From Nonomuraea sp. MG754425 (lineage in GTDB: Bacteria > Actinomycetota > Actinomycetes > Streptosporangiales > Streptosporangiaceae): 32,046 nt of DNA. Below, one piece after another: positions 1-7,069 of this stretch. Where the stretch lies: contig NZ_SSXE01000125.1 in NCBI RefSeq assembly GCF_021699195.1, forward strand, positions 1 through 32,046, in the 5' to 3' direction. The notes below the pieces were generated by a model, which was not told the DNA's origin, did not search any database, and saw only the letters and a list, made by a program, of their open reading frames with translations. Position numbers and translations under genes: made by a program. The stretch's first letter is position 1. Each line of letters opens with the position of its first letter.

Positions 1-369
1 CCCCCAGAACGCGCACGCACCCACCCCCTCCAGCGGCGAGGCGGGCGTGAACACGCGCAGCAGCCAGACGGCCGCGGCCAGCCCCGTCACCGGAGCGGAC
101 ACCGCGGCGCTGCGGGCCGGCGCATACCGCACGACCAGGCCGATCAGCACCATCAGCGCGACGCTCTCGACCATGCCCAGCGCGTCGGCGCCGGCCGCCG
201 GGCGCGCCACGCCGGCCAGGTGGGCCAGCGTGACGGCCCCCGACACGCTCGCCGCCAGCAGCGCCGACGCGGACAGATGCGGCCGGAAGCGCGGCCGGGC
301 CAACCCGGTCACGGCCGCCGCCGCGGCGACCACCGCCGACAGCACGGCACCAATCCACATCACGCTCAT
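1..369 (-). CDS. N-terminal membrane part of a probable sensor histidine kinase (partial)
   Basis: The reverse strand reads open for 123 codons from an ATG at 369 to the window edge, so the 3' part is missing. The visible product is a run of hydrophobic helices separated by short Arg/Pro turns, beginning MSVMWIGAVL and later RPRFRPHLSA. This resembles the 4-6 helix membrane sensor that precedes the HisKA_3/HATPase core in many actinomycete two-component kinases, but no kinase motif lies inside the window, so this is inference. It is divergent from the membrane protein at 491; the 121 bp between them holds a palindrome and a pair of repeats. An unrelated integral membrane protein is the main alternative. 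Confidence 0.55.
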   Translation of the reverse strand, partial: MSVMWIGAVLSAVVAAAAAVTGLARPRFRPHLSASALLAASVSGAVTLAHLAGVARPAAGADALGMVESVALMVLIGLVVRYAPARSAAVSAPVTGLAAAVWLLRVFTPASPLEGVGACAFWG

Positions 370-378
370 CCGCGTGAC

Positions 379-390
379 GATACGCGTATC
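379..390. promoter_or_regulatory. 12-bp perfect palindrome upstream of the truncated kinase gene
   Basis: GATACGCGTATC is a perfect inverted repeat, 9 bp upstream of the kinase ATG at 369. Its position suits an operator, but nothing identifies the protein that would bind it. Confidence 0.3.
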
Positions 391-407
391 CGATGCCCCA
401 CCGAGGA

Positions 408-453
408 GTGCCGAACGGCACCTGTTCGCCTCGCAAGGGGTGCCGAACGGCAT
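408..453. promoter_or_regulatory. Two direct copies of an inverted repeat, 32 bp apart
   Basis: GTGCCGAACGGCA occurs at 408-420 and again at 440-452. Each copy is itself an inverted repeat (TGCCG-AA-CGGCA; the first extends to a perfect 14-mer, GTGCCGAACGGCAC). The 32-bp period is close to three helical turns, so two dimers would bind on the same DNA face. The pair lies between two divergent genes and ends 38 bp before the membrane-protein ATG. Confidence 0.4.
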
Positions 454-490
454 CTCGCCCGCCCTACCGCCGCGCCGGGAGGCTGATCAC

Positions 491-1489
491 ATGACGAACT
501 TCACTTCTCGCCGGTGGGCGTATGCGGCGGCGCTGTGGGCGCTGGCCTACGGCGCGCTCGGGGCCGGGTGGGCGCTGGGCGTGCCCGGATACCCGTGGGG
601 GGCCACCGATCCCGATCCGGACCGGGCCCTGTCGATCCTGGCCGGCACGGGGCCGGACTTCGGCTGGGTGATCGCCGCCGGCAGCCTGATCACCGCGGTC
701 ACGGCGCTGGCGTCGACCCGCCGGAGCAGCGGGCGCGCACCGTCGTTCCTGGCCTGGCCGATCGCCGCGCTGCTGATCCTGGTGATCCCCGACTCGCGGC
801 TCATGATGGGCGTCGCCTACACACCTCTGCTGCTGATCGCTCCGATCTTCGGCTGGAGCCTCGGCGGCGCCACCTTCGCCGATGCCTGGCCCTGGCCCGT
901 GCTCAACCAGCTCGTGTGCGTGCTGGGCGGCCTGCTGCTGGCCGCCGCGGCACTGGCTCACGCACGCGATCGGGAACACCGGAGCTGGTTCACCCCGGAG
1001 CGAGGGCGCGTCGCGGTGTACGTGGCGGTGGTGGTGCCGCTGCTGTACTGCGCCACCCGGTGGGCGTGGGCGCTCGGCATCCCGCTCGGCGTGAGCGCGG
1101 AGTTCCTGGCCGAAGGAACGGGCGGACTATGGCTGGCGGGCGCCTACCTGGCCACCTTCGGCGCGTTCGGCGGCCTGCTCACCCTCGGCCTGACACAGCG
1201 GTGGGGCGAGATCTTCCCGCGCTGGATCCCCTGGCTGCGTGGCAGGAGGGTGCCGCCGCTGCTCGCCGTCATCCCCGCCGGGTTCGTCTCGATCATCGTC
1301 ACCGTGGCCGGGCTGACCTACCTCCGCTGGACGGTCGCCGGCCGGTTCGCCCTGGAAGAATGGGGCGCCTGGCTGCCGGAGTGCTTCTGGCCGATCTGGG
1401 GCGCCGCGCTGGCCACCGCCACCGTCTGCTACCACCGGCGCCGCAGGCACGACGCACACCACTCAAGGGCCGGGGTGGTCGGCGGCTGA
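491..1489 (+). CDS. Polytopic membrane protein of unknown function
   Basis: This 332-residue protein has about eight hydrophobic segments and a basic tail (CYHRRRRHDAHH). The two halves look loosely alike: WALGVPGYPWG follows helix 1, and WALGIPLGVSAE follows a mid-protein helix, which suggests an internal duplication. The start is the ATG at 491, preceded by GGAGG at 478-482. The open frame runs further upstream, but that stretch lies opposite the kinase gene and is not credible as coding. It is the first gene of a short plus-strand cluster with sir2 (29 bp gap) and the YchJ-family gene, and is divergent from the putative kinase. I do not recognise a function. Confidence 0.8.
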   Translation: MTNFTSRRWAYAAALWALAYGALGAGWALGVPGYPWGATDPDPDRALSILAGTGPDFGWVIAAGSLITAVTALASTRRSSGRAPSFLAWPIAALLILVIPDSRLMMGVAYTPLLLIAPIFGWSLGGATFADAWPWPVLNQLVCVLGGLLLAAAALAHARDREHRSWFTPERGRVAVYVAVVVPLLYCATRWAWALGIPLGVSAEFLAEGTGGLWLAGAYLATFGAFGGLLTLGLTQRWGEIFPRWIPWLRGRRVPPLLAVIPAGFVSIIVTVAGLTYLRWTVAGRFALEEWGAWLPECFWPIWGAALATATVCYHRRRRHDAHHSRAGVVGG

Positions 1490-1518
1490 GGCACCATGGA
1501 GCTGTGACACCAATCACC

Positions 1519-2364
1519 ATGAAGGTGACGGAGCTGGTCGAGCTGGTCGCCCGTGGCCGGGTGGCCGTGCTCAGCGGGGCCGGGCTGTCGACCGAGTCCG
1601 GCATCCCCGACTACCGGGGCCCGACCGGCCGGGCCCGGCGCGCCGACCCGATGACCTACCAGCGGTTCGTCGCCAGCGCGCAGGCACGGCGGCGCTACTG
1701 GGCGCGCAGCCACGTCGGCTGGCGGCAGATCGGCCGGGCCCGGCCCAACGCCGGCCACCTGGCCGTGGCCGAGCTGGAACGGCGCGGGCTGCTGTGCGGC
1801 ATCGTCACCCAGAACGTGGACGGCCTGCACCAGGCGGCCGGCGCGCGGCGGGTGATCGAGCTGCACGGCGGGCTCGACCGCGTCGTCTGCCTGTCGTGCC
1901 GGGAGCGCACCCCGCGCGCCGAACTGGAGCGCCGCCTGCGCGCGGCCAACCCCGGCTGGGAGGCCGGCGGGCTGATCAACCCGGACGGCGACGCCGCGCT
2001 CACCGACGAGCAGGTGGCCGGCTTCCGGGTGGTGGACTGCCGAAGCTGCGACGGCCTGCTCAAACCGGACGTGGTGTTCTTCGGCGAGAACGTGCCGGGG
2101 CCGCGCGTGGACGAGTGCTTCGCCGTCGTGGGCGGGGCGCGGGCGCTGCTCGTGCTCGGGTCGTCGCTGGCGATCAGGTCGGGGCTGCGGTTCGTCACCA
2201 AGGCCGCCGCGCTCGGCATCCCCATCGCGATCGTCAACCAGGGCCCGACCGGCGCCGACGCCGACGCCGCGCTCACCCTGGACGCCCCGCTCGGCCGCAC
2301 GCTGAGCGACCTCACCACGCGGCTCGGGGACGGCGGCCTCATCGCCGTGGCCGGGGCAGAATAG
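1519..2364 (+). CDS. Sir2-family NAD-dependent protein deacylase, class II (SIRT4-like)
   Basis: This 281-residue enzyme removes acyl groups from protein lysines using NAD+. Visible motifs are the nucleotide-binding GAGLSTESGIPDYRG (about residues 20-34), TQNVDGLH (98-104), the catalytic His in ELHGG (116), a zinc ribbon of two CxxC pairs (124/127 and 174/177), and the GSSLAI and IVNQGPT loops that close the NAD site. TESGIPDYR and the spacing of the zinc ribbon match class II sirtuins (SIRT4 type), many of which act as lipoamidases or deacylases. The start is uncertain: GGAG at 1498-1501 is too close to a GTG at 1504 and rather far from the ATG at 1519. The YchJ-family gene begins 5 bp after its stop. 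Confidence 0.9.
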   Translation: MKVTELVELVARGRVAVLSGAGLSTESGIPDYRGPTGRARRADPMTYQRFVASAQARRRYWARSHVGWRQIGRARPNAGHLAVAELERRGLLCGIVTQNVDGLHQAAGARRVIELHGGLDRVVCLSCRERTPRAELERRLRAANPGWEAGGLINPDGDAALTDEQVAGFRVVDCRSCDGLLKPDVVFFGENVPGPRVDECFAVVGGARALLVLGSSLAIRSGLRFVTKAAALGIPIAIVNQGPTGADADAALTLDAPLGRTLSDLTTRLGDGGLIAVAGAE

Positions 2365-2369
2365 AGCGC

Positions 2370-2765
2370 ATGCCTCCTCGTACCTGCCCGTGCGGCCTGC
2401 CCGCCGCCTACCCCGACTGCTGCGGCCGGTTCCACCGGGGCCAGGCCGCCGCGGCCACGGCCGAGCAGCTCATGCGCTCCCGGTTCAGCGCGTTCGGCGT
2501 CGGCGACGAGGCGTACCTGCTGCGCACCTGGCATCCCGGCTCCCGCCCCGCGCGGGTCGGCCTCGACCGGCGGGTGCGCTGGGTGCGGCTGGAGGTGCTG
2601 GAGAGCACCGGGGGCAGCGTCGTGCACACCGAGGGCACCGTCCGCTTCCGCGCCCACTTCCTCGACCGCGGCGAGCCGGGGGAGCTGGAGGAGCACAGCC
2701 GGTTCGTCCGCCTGGAGGGCCGCTGGGTCTACACCGGCAAACTGGACGACCCGCTGCCGCGGTGA
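2370..2765 (+). CDS. YchJ family (UPF0225) protein with SEC-C-type zinc motif
   Basis: This 131-residue protein opens with a cysteine-rich knuckle (TCPCG, then CCGRFHRG), as in SEC-C zinc motifs. An NTF2-like body follows, with the family signature LMRSRFSAF and the end WVYTGKLDD. The family is widespread, and its biochemical role is unsettled as far as I know. The start is the ATG at 2370, 5 bp after the sir2 stop, so the two are probably translated from one message. It converges on the LacI gene with only 15 bp between the stop codons. Confidence 0.88.
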   Translation: MPPRTCPCGLPAAYPDCCGRFHRGQAAAATAEQLMRSRFSAFGVGDEAYLLRTWHPGSRPARVGLDRRVRWVRLEVLESTGGSVVHTEGTVRFRAHFLDRGEPGELEEHSRFVRLEGRWVYTGKLDDPLPR

Positions 2766-2783
2766 CCAGGGGGGCGGTGGTCA
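2763..2783. terminator. Small hairpin built from the two facing stop codons
   Basis: TGACCA (2763-2768) and TGGTCA (2778-2783) are complementary around a 9-nt loop, and include the TGA of the YchJ-family gene and the TGA of the LacI gene. The 6-bp stem has no U-tract, so it is at best a weak bidirectional terminator. Confidence 0.25.
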
Positions 2784-3776
2784 GGCGGACTCGCGGATGA
2801 CCAGCTCCGTGGGCAGGGTCACCGGCTCCACGTGCCCGGCCCCGTCGATGAGGGCCAGCAGCAGCCGTACCGTCTCCTGCGCCATCTCGGCCAGCGGCTG
2901 CCGGATGGTGGTCAGCGGCGGGTGCGTCGAGACCGCCACCGACGAGTCGTCGAAGCCGCCCACCGCCACGTCGTCGGGCACCCGGCGGCCCGCCGCGCGC
3001 AGCGCCGCCAGGGCCCCGGCCGCCATCAGGTCGGAGGCGACGAAGACGGCGTCGAGGTCGGGCGCGCGCTCCAGCAGCTCCGCCATCGCCCGCTCGCCGC
3101 TGGCCTGTGTCCAGTCGCCGTGCGCGATCAGCCGCTGGGTGGCCTTGCGGCCGAGGACGTCGGCGAAGCCCTCGAGCCGCTGGATGCCGCCCGGCGTGTC
3201 CATGGGGCCGGTGATCATCGCGATCCGCCTGCGGCCGAGGCGCACGAAGTACTCGGTCATCTGGCGGGCCCCGAGCCGCTCGTCGGCGGCGGCGTACGGG
3301 ATGACGGTCTCGCGGCCGATGACCGCGCCGCAGGAGACGGCCGGCGGGCCGGTGCGCAGCGCGTCGAGCAGCGGGTCGCCGGCGTGCGTGGAGACCAGCA
3401 GCACGCCGTCGGCGTGGCCGCCCCGCACGTAGCGCACCACCCGCTCCCGGTCGCCCTCGTCGCCCGCCAGCATCATCACCAGCGACAGGTCCCGCTCGGC
3501 CAGCATCCTGATGGCCACCCGGATGAGCGTGCTGTAGTTGGGGTCCTCGAACAACTTCTCGTGCGGCTCCGACAGGACCATGACGACCGACCCCGTACGC
3601 TGCGTGACCAGGCTGCGGGCGGCGCGGTTGACCACGTAACCGGTCTCGGAGATGGCCCGCTCGACGGCCACGCGCGCCGCCGGGCTGACGTACTTGTCCC
3701 CGTTGAGCAGGCGGGAGACCGTGCCGCGGGACACGCCGGCGGCGGCGGCGACGTCGTGGATCGTTGGGCGTTTCAT
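2781..3776 (-). CDS. LacI-family repressor of the galactan locus (GanR-like)
   Basis: This is a 331-residue LacI-family regulator. The N-terminal helix-turn-helix reads TIHDVAAAAGVSRGTVSRLLNG, followed by a hinge (NRAARSL) with the Leu that intercalates a central CpG. The periplasmic-binding-like sensor domain spans about residues 62-331. Its ATG overlaps the stop of the upstream permease (ATGA, 3773-3776), so it is the last gene of the transporter operon and probably translationally coupled. It likely binds the two CTGTGCACGTTCACAG sites between the divergent operons and is released by galactan-derived oligosaccharides. This is inferred from position and from the Bacillus GanR precedent, not seen directly. 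Confidence 0.92.
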   Translation of the reverse strand: MKRPTIHDVAAAAGVSRGTVSRLLNGDKYVSPAARVAVERAISETGYVVNRAARSLVTQRTGSVVMVLSEPHEKLFEDPNYSTLIRVAIRMLAERDLSLVMMLAGDEGDRERVVRYVRGGHADGVLLVSTHAGDPLLDALRTGPPAVSCGAVIGRETVIPYAAADERLGARQMTEYFVRLGRRRIAMITGPMDTPGGIQRLEGFADVLGRKATQRLIAHGDWTQASGERAMAELLERAPDLDAVFVASDLMAAGALAALRAAGRRVPDDVAVGGFDDSSVAVSTHPPLTTIRQPLAEMAQETVRLLLALIDGAGHVEPVTLPTELVIRESA

Positions 3777-4642
3777 TTGACTGCTCCCGAGGACAGATCG
3801 GTCTTCCAGTATCGCTGCATCGTCAGGAAGAGCGCGATCAAGGGCACGATCGACAGGAGGGCGCCCGTCAGGATCAGGTTGTACAGGGCCGGCTGGTTCG
3901 CGCCCGCGGCGAGCAGCGTGTAGAGGCCGACCGTGAGCGGGAACTTGCCGTCGTCCCCGAGCATGATGAACGGCAGCAGGAAGTTGTTCCAGATCGCCAC
4001 GAACTGGAACAGGAAGATGGTCACCATGCCCGGCACCATCAGCGGCATCGCCACCCGCGACATCAGCCGCCACTCGCCCGCCCCGTCGATGCGGCCCGCC
4101 TCCAGGAGCGAGTCGGGGATGGCCGCGGCGGCGTAGATGCGCGCCAGGTAGATGCTGTACGGGTGCAGGATCTGCGGCAGCAGCACGGCCCAGTGGCTGT
4201 CGGCCAGGCCGATCTTGGAGAACAGCAGGTACTGCGGGATCGCCAGCACCACCGCCGGCACCAGGATGCCGCCGATGAGCAGGTTGAAGATGGCGTCGCG
4301 GCCGGGGAAGCGGTACTTGGCCAGCGTGTACCCCGAGACCGCCGAGACGGCCGTGGACAGCAGCGCGCCGCCGCCCGCGTACAGGAGCGTGTTGCCCGCC
4401 CACAGCCAGAACACGCCGTCGCGGTAGGCGAACAGTTCGGCGACGTTGTCGAGGAAGCCCGTGCCGAAGGAGAGCGTGGCGGTGCTGAACAGCTCGCCGG
4501 GCGACTTGGTGGCGGCGATCAGCACCCAGCACACCGGGAACAGGCAGTAGAGCGCGCCGAGGAGCAGCAGCGCGGTCGGCACCGCGCCGACCGGGCGGCC
4601 GGCGCGGGCGCGGCGGTGCGCGGCGGTGCTCACCGTGGCCAT
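3773..4642 (-). CDS. Carbohydrate ABC transporter permease, MalG/GanQ type
   Basis: This 289-residue inner-membrane permease has six predicted helices and the cytoplasmic EAA loop that docks the ATPase (EAGRIDGAGEWRLMSRVAMP, about residues 186-205). It is half of the translocation pore with the permease at 4683-5567. The ATG at 4642 follows GGGGAGGG. Its stop overlaps the LacI start. No ATPase is encoded in this operon, which fits CUT1 sugar importers of actinomycetes that share one ATPase (MsiK type). A role in galacto-oligosaccharide uptake is inferred from the neighbouring galactanase and beta-galactosidase. Confidence 0.93.
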   Translation of the reverse strand: MATVSTAAHRRARAGRPVGAVPTALLLLGALYCLFPVCWVLIAATKSPGELFSTATLSFGTGFLDNVAELFAYRDGVFWLWAGNTLLYAGGGALLSTAVSAVSGYTLAKYRFPGRDAIFNLLIGGILVPAVVLAIPQYLLFSKIGLADSHWAVLLPQILHPYSIYLARIYAAAAIPDSLLEAGRIDGAGEWRLMSRVAMPLMVPGMVTIFLFQFVAIWNNFLLPFIMLGDDGKFPLTVGLYTLLAAGANQPALYNLILTGALLSIVPLIALFLTMQRYWKTDLSSGAVK

Positions 4643-4710
4643 CGGCCCTCCCCGAGGGTGCGCGTGCGGGTCATCGTGGTCATCAGCCCTCCCCGAAGGC
4701 GCGGTTGCGG
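4640..4710 (-). repeat. Imperfect 30-bp direct repeat at the junction of the two permease genes
   Basis: Positions 4640-4669 and 4681-4710 match at 25 of 30 positions, at a 41-bp offset. One copy encodes the C-terminus of the upstream permease (AFGEG-stop). The other supplies the ribosome-binding region of the next permease. A 17-codon open frame starting in a TGATG overlap (4683-4630) spans the first copy and ends inside the next gene. It looks like an old local duplication that created the spacer between the genes. Confidence 0.4.
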
Positions 4711-5567
4711 ACCACGCGCAGGAACCCGAACGACAGGACGAGCGAGATCGCCGCGATGACGATCGAGGTGGCGGCGGCCGAGTACAGGTCGCCGGTGACG
4801 AACGCGTCGCGGTAGACCTTCATCAGCGGGCTCCACGTGGAGCTGATCGTGTTGCTCAGCGGGCGCAGCGTGGTGGGCTCGGTGAACACCTGGACCGTCG
4901 CGATGATCGAGAACACGGTGGTCAGGATGATCGCCGGGGTGAGGATCGGGATCTTCACCCGGACGGCGATCTGGAACTCCGAGGCGCCGTCGAGCCGCGC
5001 CGCCTCGTACAGGTCGCGCGGGATGGCCCGCAGCGTGGTGTAGAGCACGAGCATGTTGAAGCCGACCCCGCCCCACACCGCCACGTTGGCCATCGAGTAC
5101 GTGACGGTGGTGGCGCCCAGGAAGTCGACGTCCAGGACGTCCCTGATCGGGCTGAGCGAGGGCAGGTAGAGGAAGCCCCACAGCAGGGTGGCCGCCACGC
5201 CCGGCACCGCGTACGGCAGGAAGATCGCGATCCGGGTGAAGCGGGCCAGCCGCACCCGCGCCGAGTCCAGCAGCAGCGCGAACAGCAGCGCCAGGCCCAG
5301 CATGACGGCCAGCACCAGAGCGCCGTAGCCGAGCACGCGCAGCCAGCCGCTCCACAGCTCGGCGTCGGCCAGGGCGGCGGCGAAGTTGTCGAACCCGACG
5401 AACACCTCCCGCCGCGCGCCCTTGCCCAGCCCCAGCCCGGACACCTTGGTCCGCAACATCGCGAGGTAGACGGTGTAGCCGATGGGCACCGCGAGGAACA
5501 GGGTGAACAGCGTGATCGCGGGGGTCAGGAACAGGTACGGCCAGGCCCCCCTCCCGGAGCGCTTCAT
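4683..5567 (-). CDS. Carbohydrate ABC transporter permease, MalF/GanP type
   Basis: This 294-residue permease begins MKRSGRGAWPYLFLTPA, a typical CUT1 MalF-type N-terminus. It has about six helices and the EAA loop EAARLDGASEFQIAVRVKIP (about residues 190-209). It pairs with the permease at 3773-4642. The ATG at 5567 overlaps the stop of the binding-protein gene (ATGA, 5564-5567), showing tight translational coupling. It is slightly short for a MalF but normal for a GanP/LacF-type protein. Galacto-oligosaccharides are the likely substrate by context. Confidence 0.93.
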   Translation of the reverse strand: MKRSGRGAWPYLFLTPAITLFTLFLAVPIGYTVYLAMLRTKVSGLGLGKGARREVFVGFDNFAAALADAELWSGWLRVLGYGALVLAVMLGLALLFALLLDSARVRLARFTRIAIFLPYAVPGVAATLLWGFLYLPSLSPIRDVLDVDFLGATTVTYSMANVAVWGGVGFNMLVLYTTLRAIPRDLYEAARLDGASEFQIAVRVKIPILTPAIILTTVFSIIATVQVFTEPTTLRPLSNTISSTWSPLMKVYRDAFVTGDLYSAAATSIVIAAISLVLSFGFLRVVRNRAFGEG

Positions 5568-6889
5568 GACGCGAGCTGGAAGCCGGCCTTGCGCATGTCG
5601 GCGACCGTGGCGTCCTGCATGGCCTGGACGGCGTCGGAGAACGACGTCTTGTTCTGCACCGCCTTGTCGAAGGCGTCCCGGAAGGTGTTGTAGGTGACGC
5701 CGACGTTCGGCCCGAAGGTGAAGCCGCGGGCCCCGGCGGAGACGGCGGCGGCCTGCTGCCAGAAGTCGGGCTGGGTGGCGAAGTACTCGGGCGCCGCGCC
5801 GAGCGCCGACTGCGCCTTGGTGGCGGCCGGGTAGATGGCCGCCTGCTCGACCAGCAGCCCGATGGCGGCCGGGTCGGTGTTGAGCCAGGTGGCGAACTGC
5901 GCGGCGGCGGCCTTGGCCGGGCTCTCGGCCGACACGGCGGTGGACGAGCCGCCCCAGAAGCCGCTGTAGCTCTCGCCGGCGTTCCACTGGGGGAGCGGCG
6001 CGACGGCCCACTTACCCTTGGCCTTGGGCGCGTTGCTGGACAGCACGCCCGGCGCCCACACGGCGGACGGCCAGCTCAGCAGCCTGCCGTCGTTGAGCGC
6101 CTTGTTCCACTCGGGGGTGAAGTACGGCATGTCGTCGATGGCGCCCTCCTTGACCAGCGCGCCCCAGTAGTCGGCGACCTTCCTGGTGGCCTCGTCGGCG
6201 ATGCCGACCTTCCACGACTCGCCGCTGATCGACCACCACTGCGCGCCCGCCTGCTGGGCCAGACCTGTGAACGCTCCCGGATCCTTGCTGGAGAAGGTGC
6301 CGAGAAAGGCCTTCGGGTCCTTCTTCCTGACCGTGCGGGCCGCCTCGCCGTACTCCTGCCAGGTCTTGGGCACCGCGATGCCGTACTCGTCGAACAGGTC
6401 CTTGCGGTAGAAGAGCATCATCGGGCCGCTGTCCTGCGGGATGCCGTAGACGGCGTCGGTGCCCAGCGTCACCAGGCCCCACAGCCCCTCGGAGAACTCG
6501 CCCTTGATCGGGGCGGTCTCGGCCTTGAGGTCGGCGACCGCGTCGGCGGCGATGAACGAGGGCAGGTGCTGGTACTCGGCCTGCACCAGGTCGGGGGGAT
6601 TGCCGGCCTTGGCGGCGGTGAGGAACTTGGCCGCCGCGTCGTCGCCGCCGGCCTGCTTGCTGACCGTCACCTGGATGTCGGGGTGGTCCTTGTTCCAGAC
6701 CTCGACGATCTTGTCCATGTTGGGGGCCCAGGTCCAGTACGTGAGCGTGACCGGGCCCTGAGGGGCGTCCTGGGTGGCCGCCGGGCTCTGGGCCGCCTCG
6801 GGGCTCTCGGTGGGCTCGCCGGAGCCGCAGCTCGCGAGGGTGGCCGTGAGTGCGACGGCCAGGGCTGCTCCAAGGCGGTTGGCGCGCAT
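5564..6889 (-). CDS. Extracellular sugar-binding lipoprotein of the galactan ABC importer (GanS-like)
   Basis: This 441-residue family-1 solute-binding protein captures the oligosaccharide outside the cell. It has a lipoprotein signal peptide (MRANRLGAAL, hydrophobic core, LASC lipobox with Cys near residue 20) and a Ser/Pro/Ala-rich linker. The fold then begins at LTYWTWAPNMDKIVEVWN, with aromatic residues (WW, W) that would stack on sugar rings. The start is the ATG at 6889, preceded by GGAGGT at 6895-6900. An in-frame upstream ATG at 6952 lies beyond the operator and is rejected. It is the first gene of the left-going operon. Confidence 0.94.
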   Translation of the reverse strand: MRANRLGAALAVALTATLASCGSGEPTESPEAAQSPAATQDAPQGPVTLTYWTWAPNMDKIVEVWNKDHPDIQVTVSKQAGGDDAAAKFLTAAKAGNPPDLVQAEYQHLPSFIAADAVADLKAETAPIKGEFSEGLWGLVTLGTDAVYGIPQDSGPMMLFYRKDLFDEYGIAVPKTWQEYGEAARTVRKKDPKAFLGTFSSKDPGAFTGLAQQAGAQWWSISGESWKVGIADEATRKVADYWGALVKEGAIDDMPYFTPEWNKALNDGRLLSWPSAVWAPGVLSSNAPKAKGKWAVAPLPQWNAGESYSGFWGGSSTAVSAESPAKAAAAQFATWLNTDPAAIGLLVEQAAIYPAATKAQSALGAAPEYFATQPDFWQQAAAVSAGARGFTFGPNVGVTYNTFRDAFDKAVQNKTSFSDAVQAMQDATVADMRKAGFQLAS

Positions 6890-6908
6890 TGCGTACCTCC
6901 AGAGGGTT

Positions 6909-6924
6909 CTGTGAACGTGCACAG
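6909..6924. promoter_or_regulatory. LacI-type operator, left copy, before the binding-protein gene
   Basis: CTGTGAACGTGCACAG is a 16-bp near-perfect palindrome with a central CpG and one mismatched pair. On the minus strand it reads CTGTGCACGTTCACAG, identical to the right copy at 7035-7050. It sits 19 bp upstream of the binding-protein ATG and touches the predicted -10, where a bound repressor would block initiation. Confidence 0.75.
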
Positions 6925-6952
6925 ACTGGAGCAGCGCCGAAATGGCCGTCAA
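6923..6952 (-). promoter_or_regulatory. Predicted promoter of the left-going galactan transport operon
   Basis: On the minus strand TTGACG (6952-6947) and CAGTCT (6928-6923) are 18 bp apart. The -35 is good and the -10 weak. The -10 abuts the operator. Confidence 0.4.
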
Positions 6953-7008
6953 GGGGTCGTTACGTTCTCGTTAATCTCCTGCAAAAGCATGAAATTTCGA
7001 AATAACAG

Positions 7009-7038
7009 TTCCCAGGCGGGTGTGCTGCGGCTTACTGT
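7009..7038 (+). promoter_or_regulatory. Possible promoter of the GH42-GH53 operon
   Basis: TACTGT (7033-7038) fits the TAnnnT -10 pattern. The hexamer 18 bp upstream, TTCCCA (7009-7014), is a poor -35. The -10 overlaps the right operator. A separate 10-bp palindrome, ATTTCGAAAT, lies at 6994-7003 in the AT-richer middle of the intergenic region. Confidence 0.3.
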
Positions 7039-7050
7039 GCACGTTCACAG
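7035..7050. promoter_or_regulatory. LacI-type operator, right copy, before the GH42 gene
   Basis: CTGTGCACGTTCACAG is the exact reverse complement of the site at 6909-6924, so both sites face their own gene in the same orientation. It ends 19 bp before the GH42 ATG. Centre-to-centre distance to the left copy is 126 bp. Confidence 0.75.
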
Positions 7051-7069
7051 AAGCTTTCGAGGGGGATGG

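Noticed and set aside
47..490. In-frame N-terminal extension of the membrane protein
   Set aside because: The translation is low-complexity Ala/Thr/Arg without membrane character and lies opposite the kinase gene. A good ribosome site precedes the ATG at 491.
514..1503. Long upstream extension of the Sir2 frame
   Set aside because: It is an Arg/Gly-rich shadow of the membrane-protein gene in another frame; Sir2 homology begins at about 1519.
6889..6952. Upstream ATG at 6952 as start of the sugar-binding protein
   Set aside because: It would place the operator and promoter inside the gene and bury the lipoprotein signal; GGAGGT precedes the ATG at 6889.
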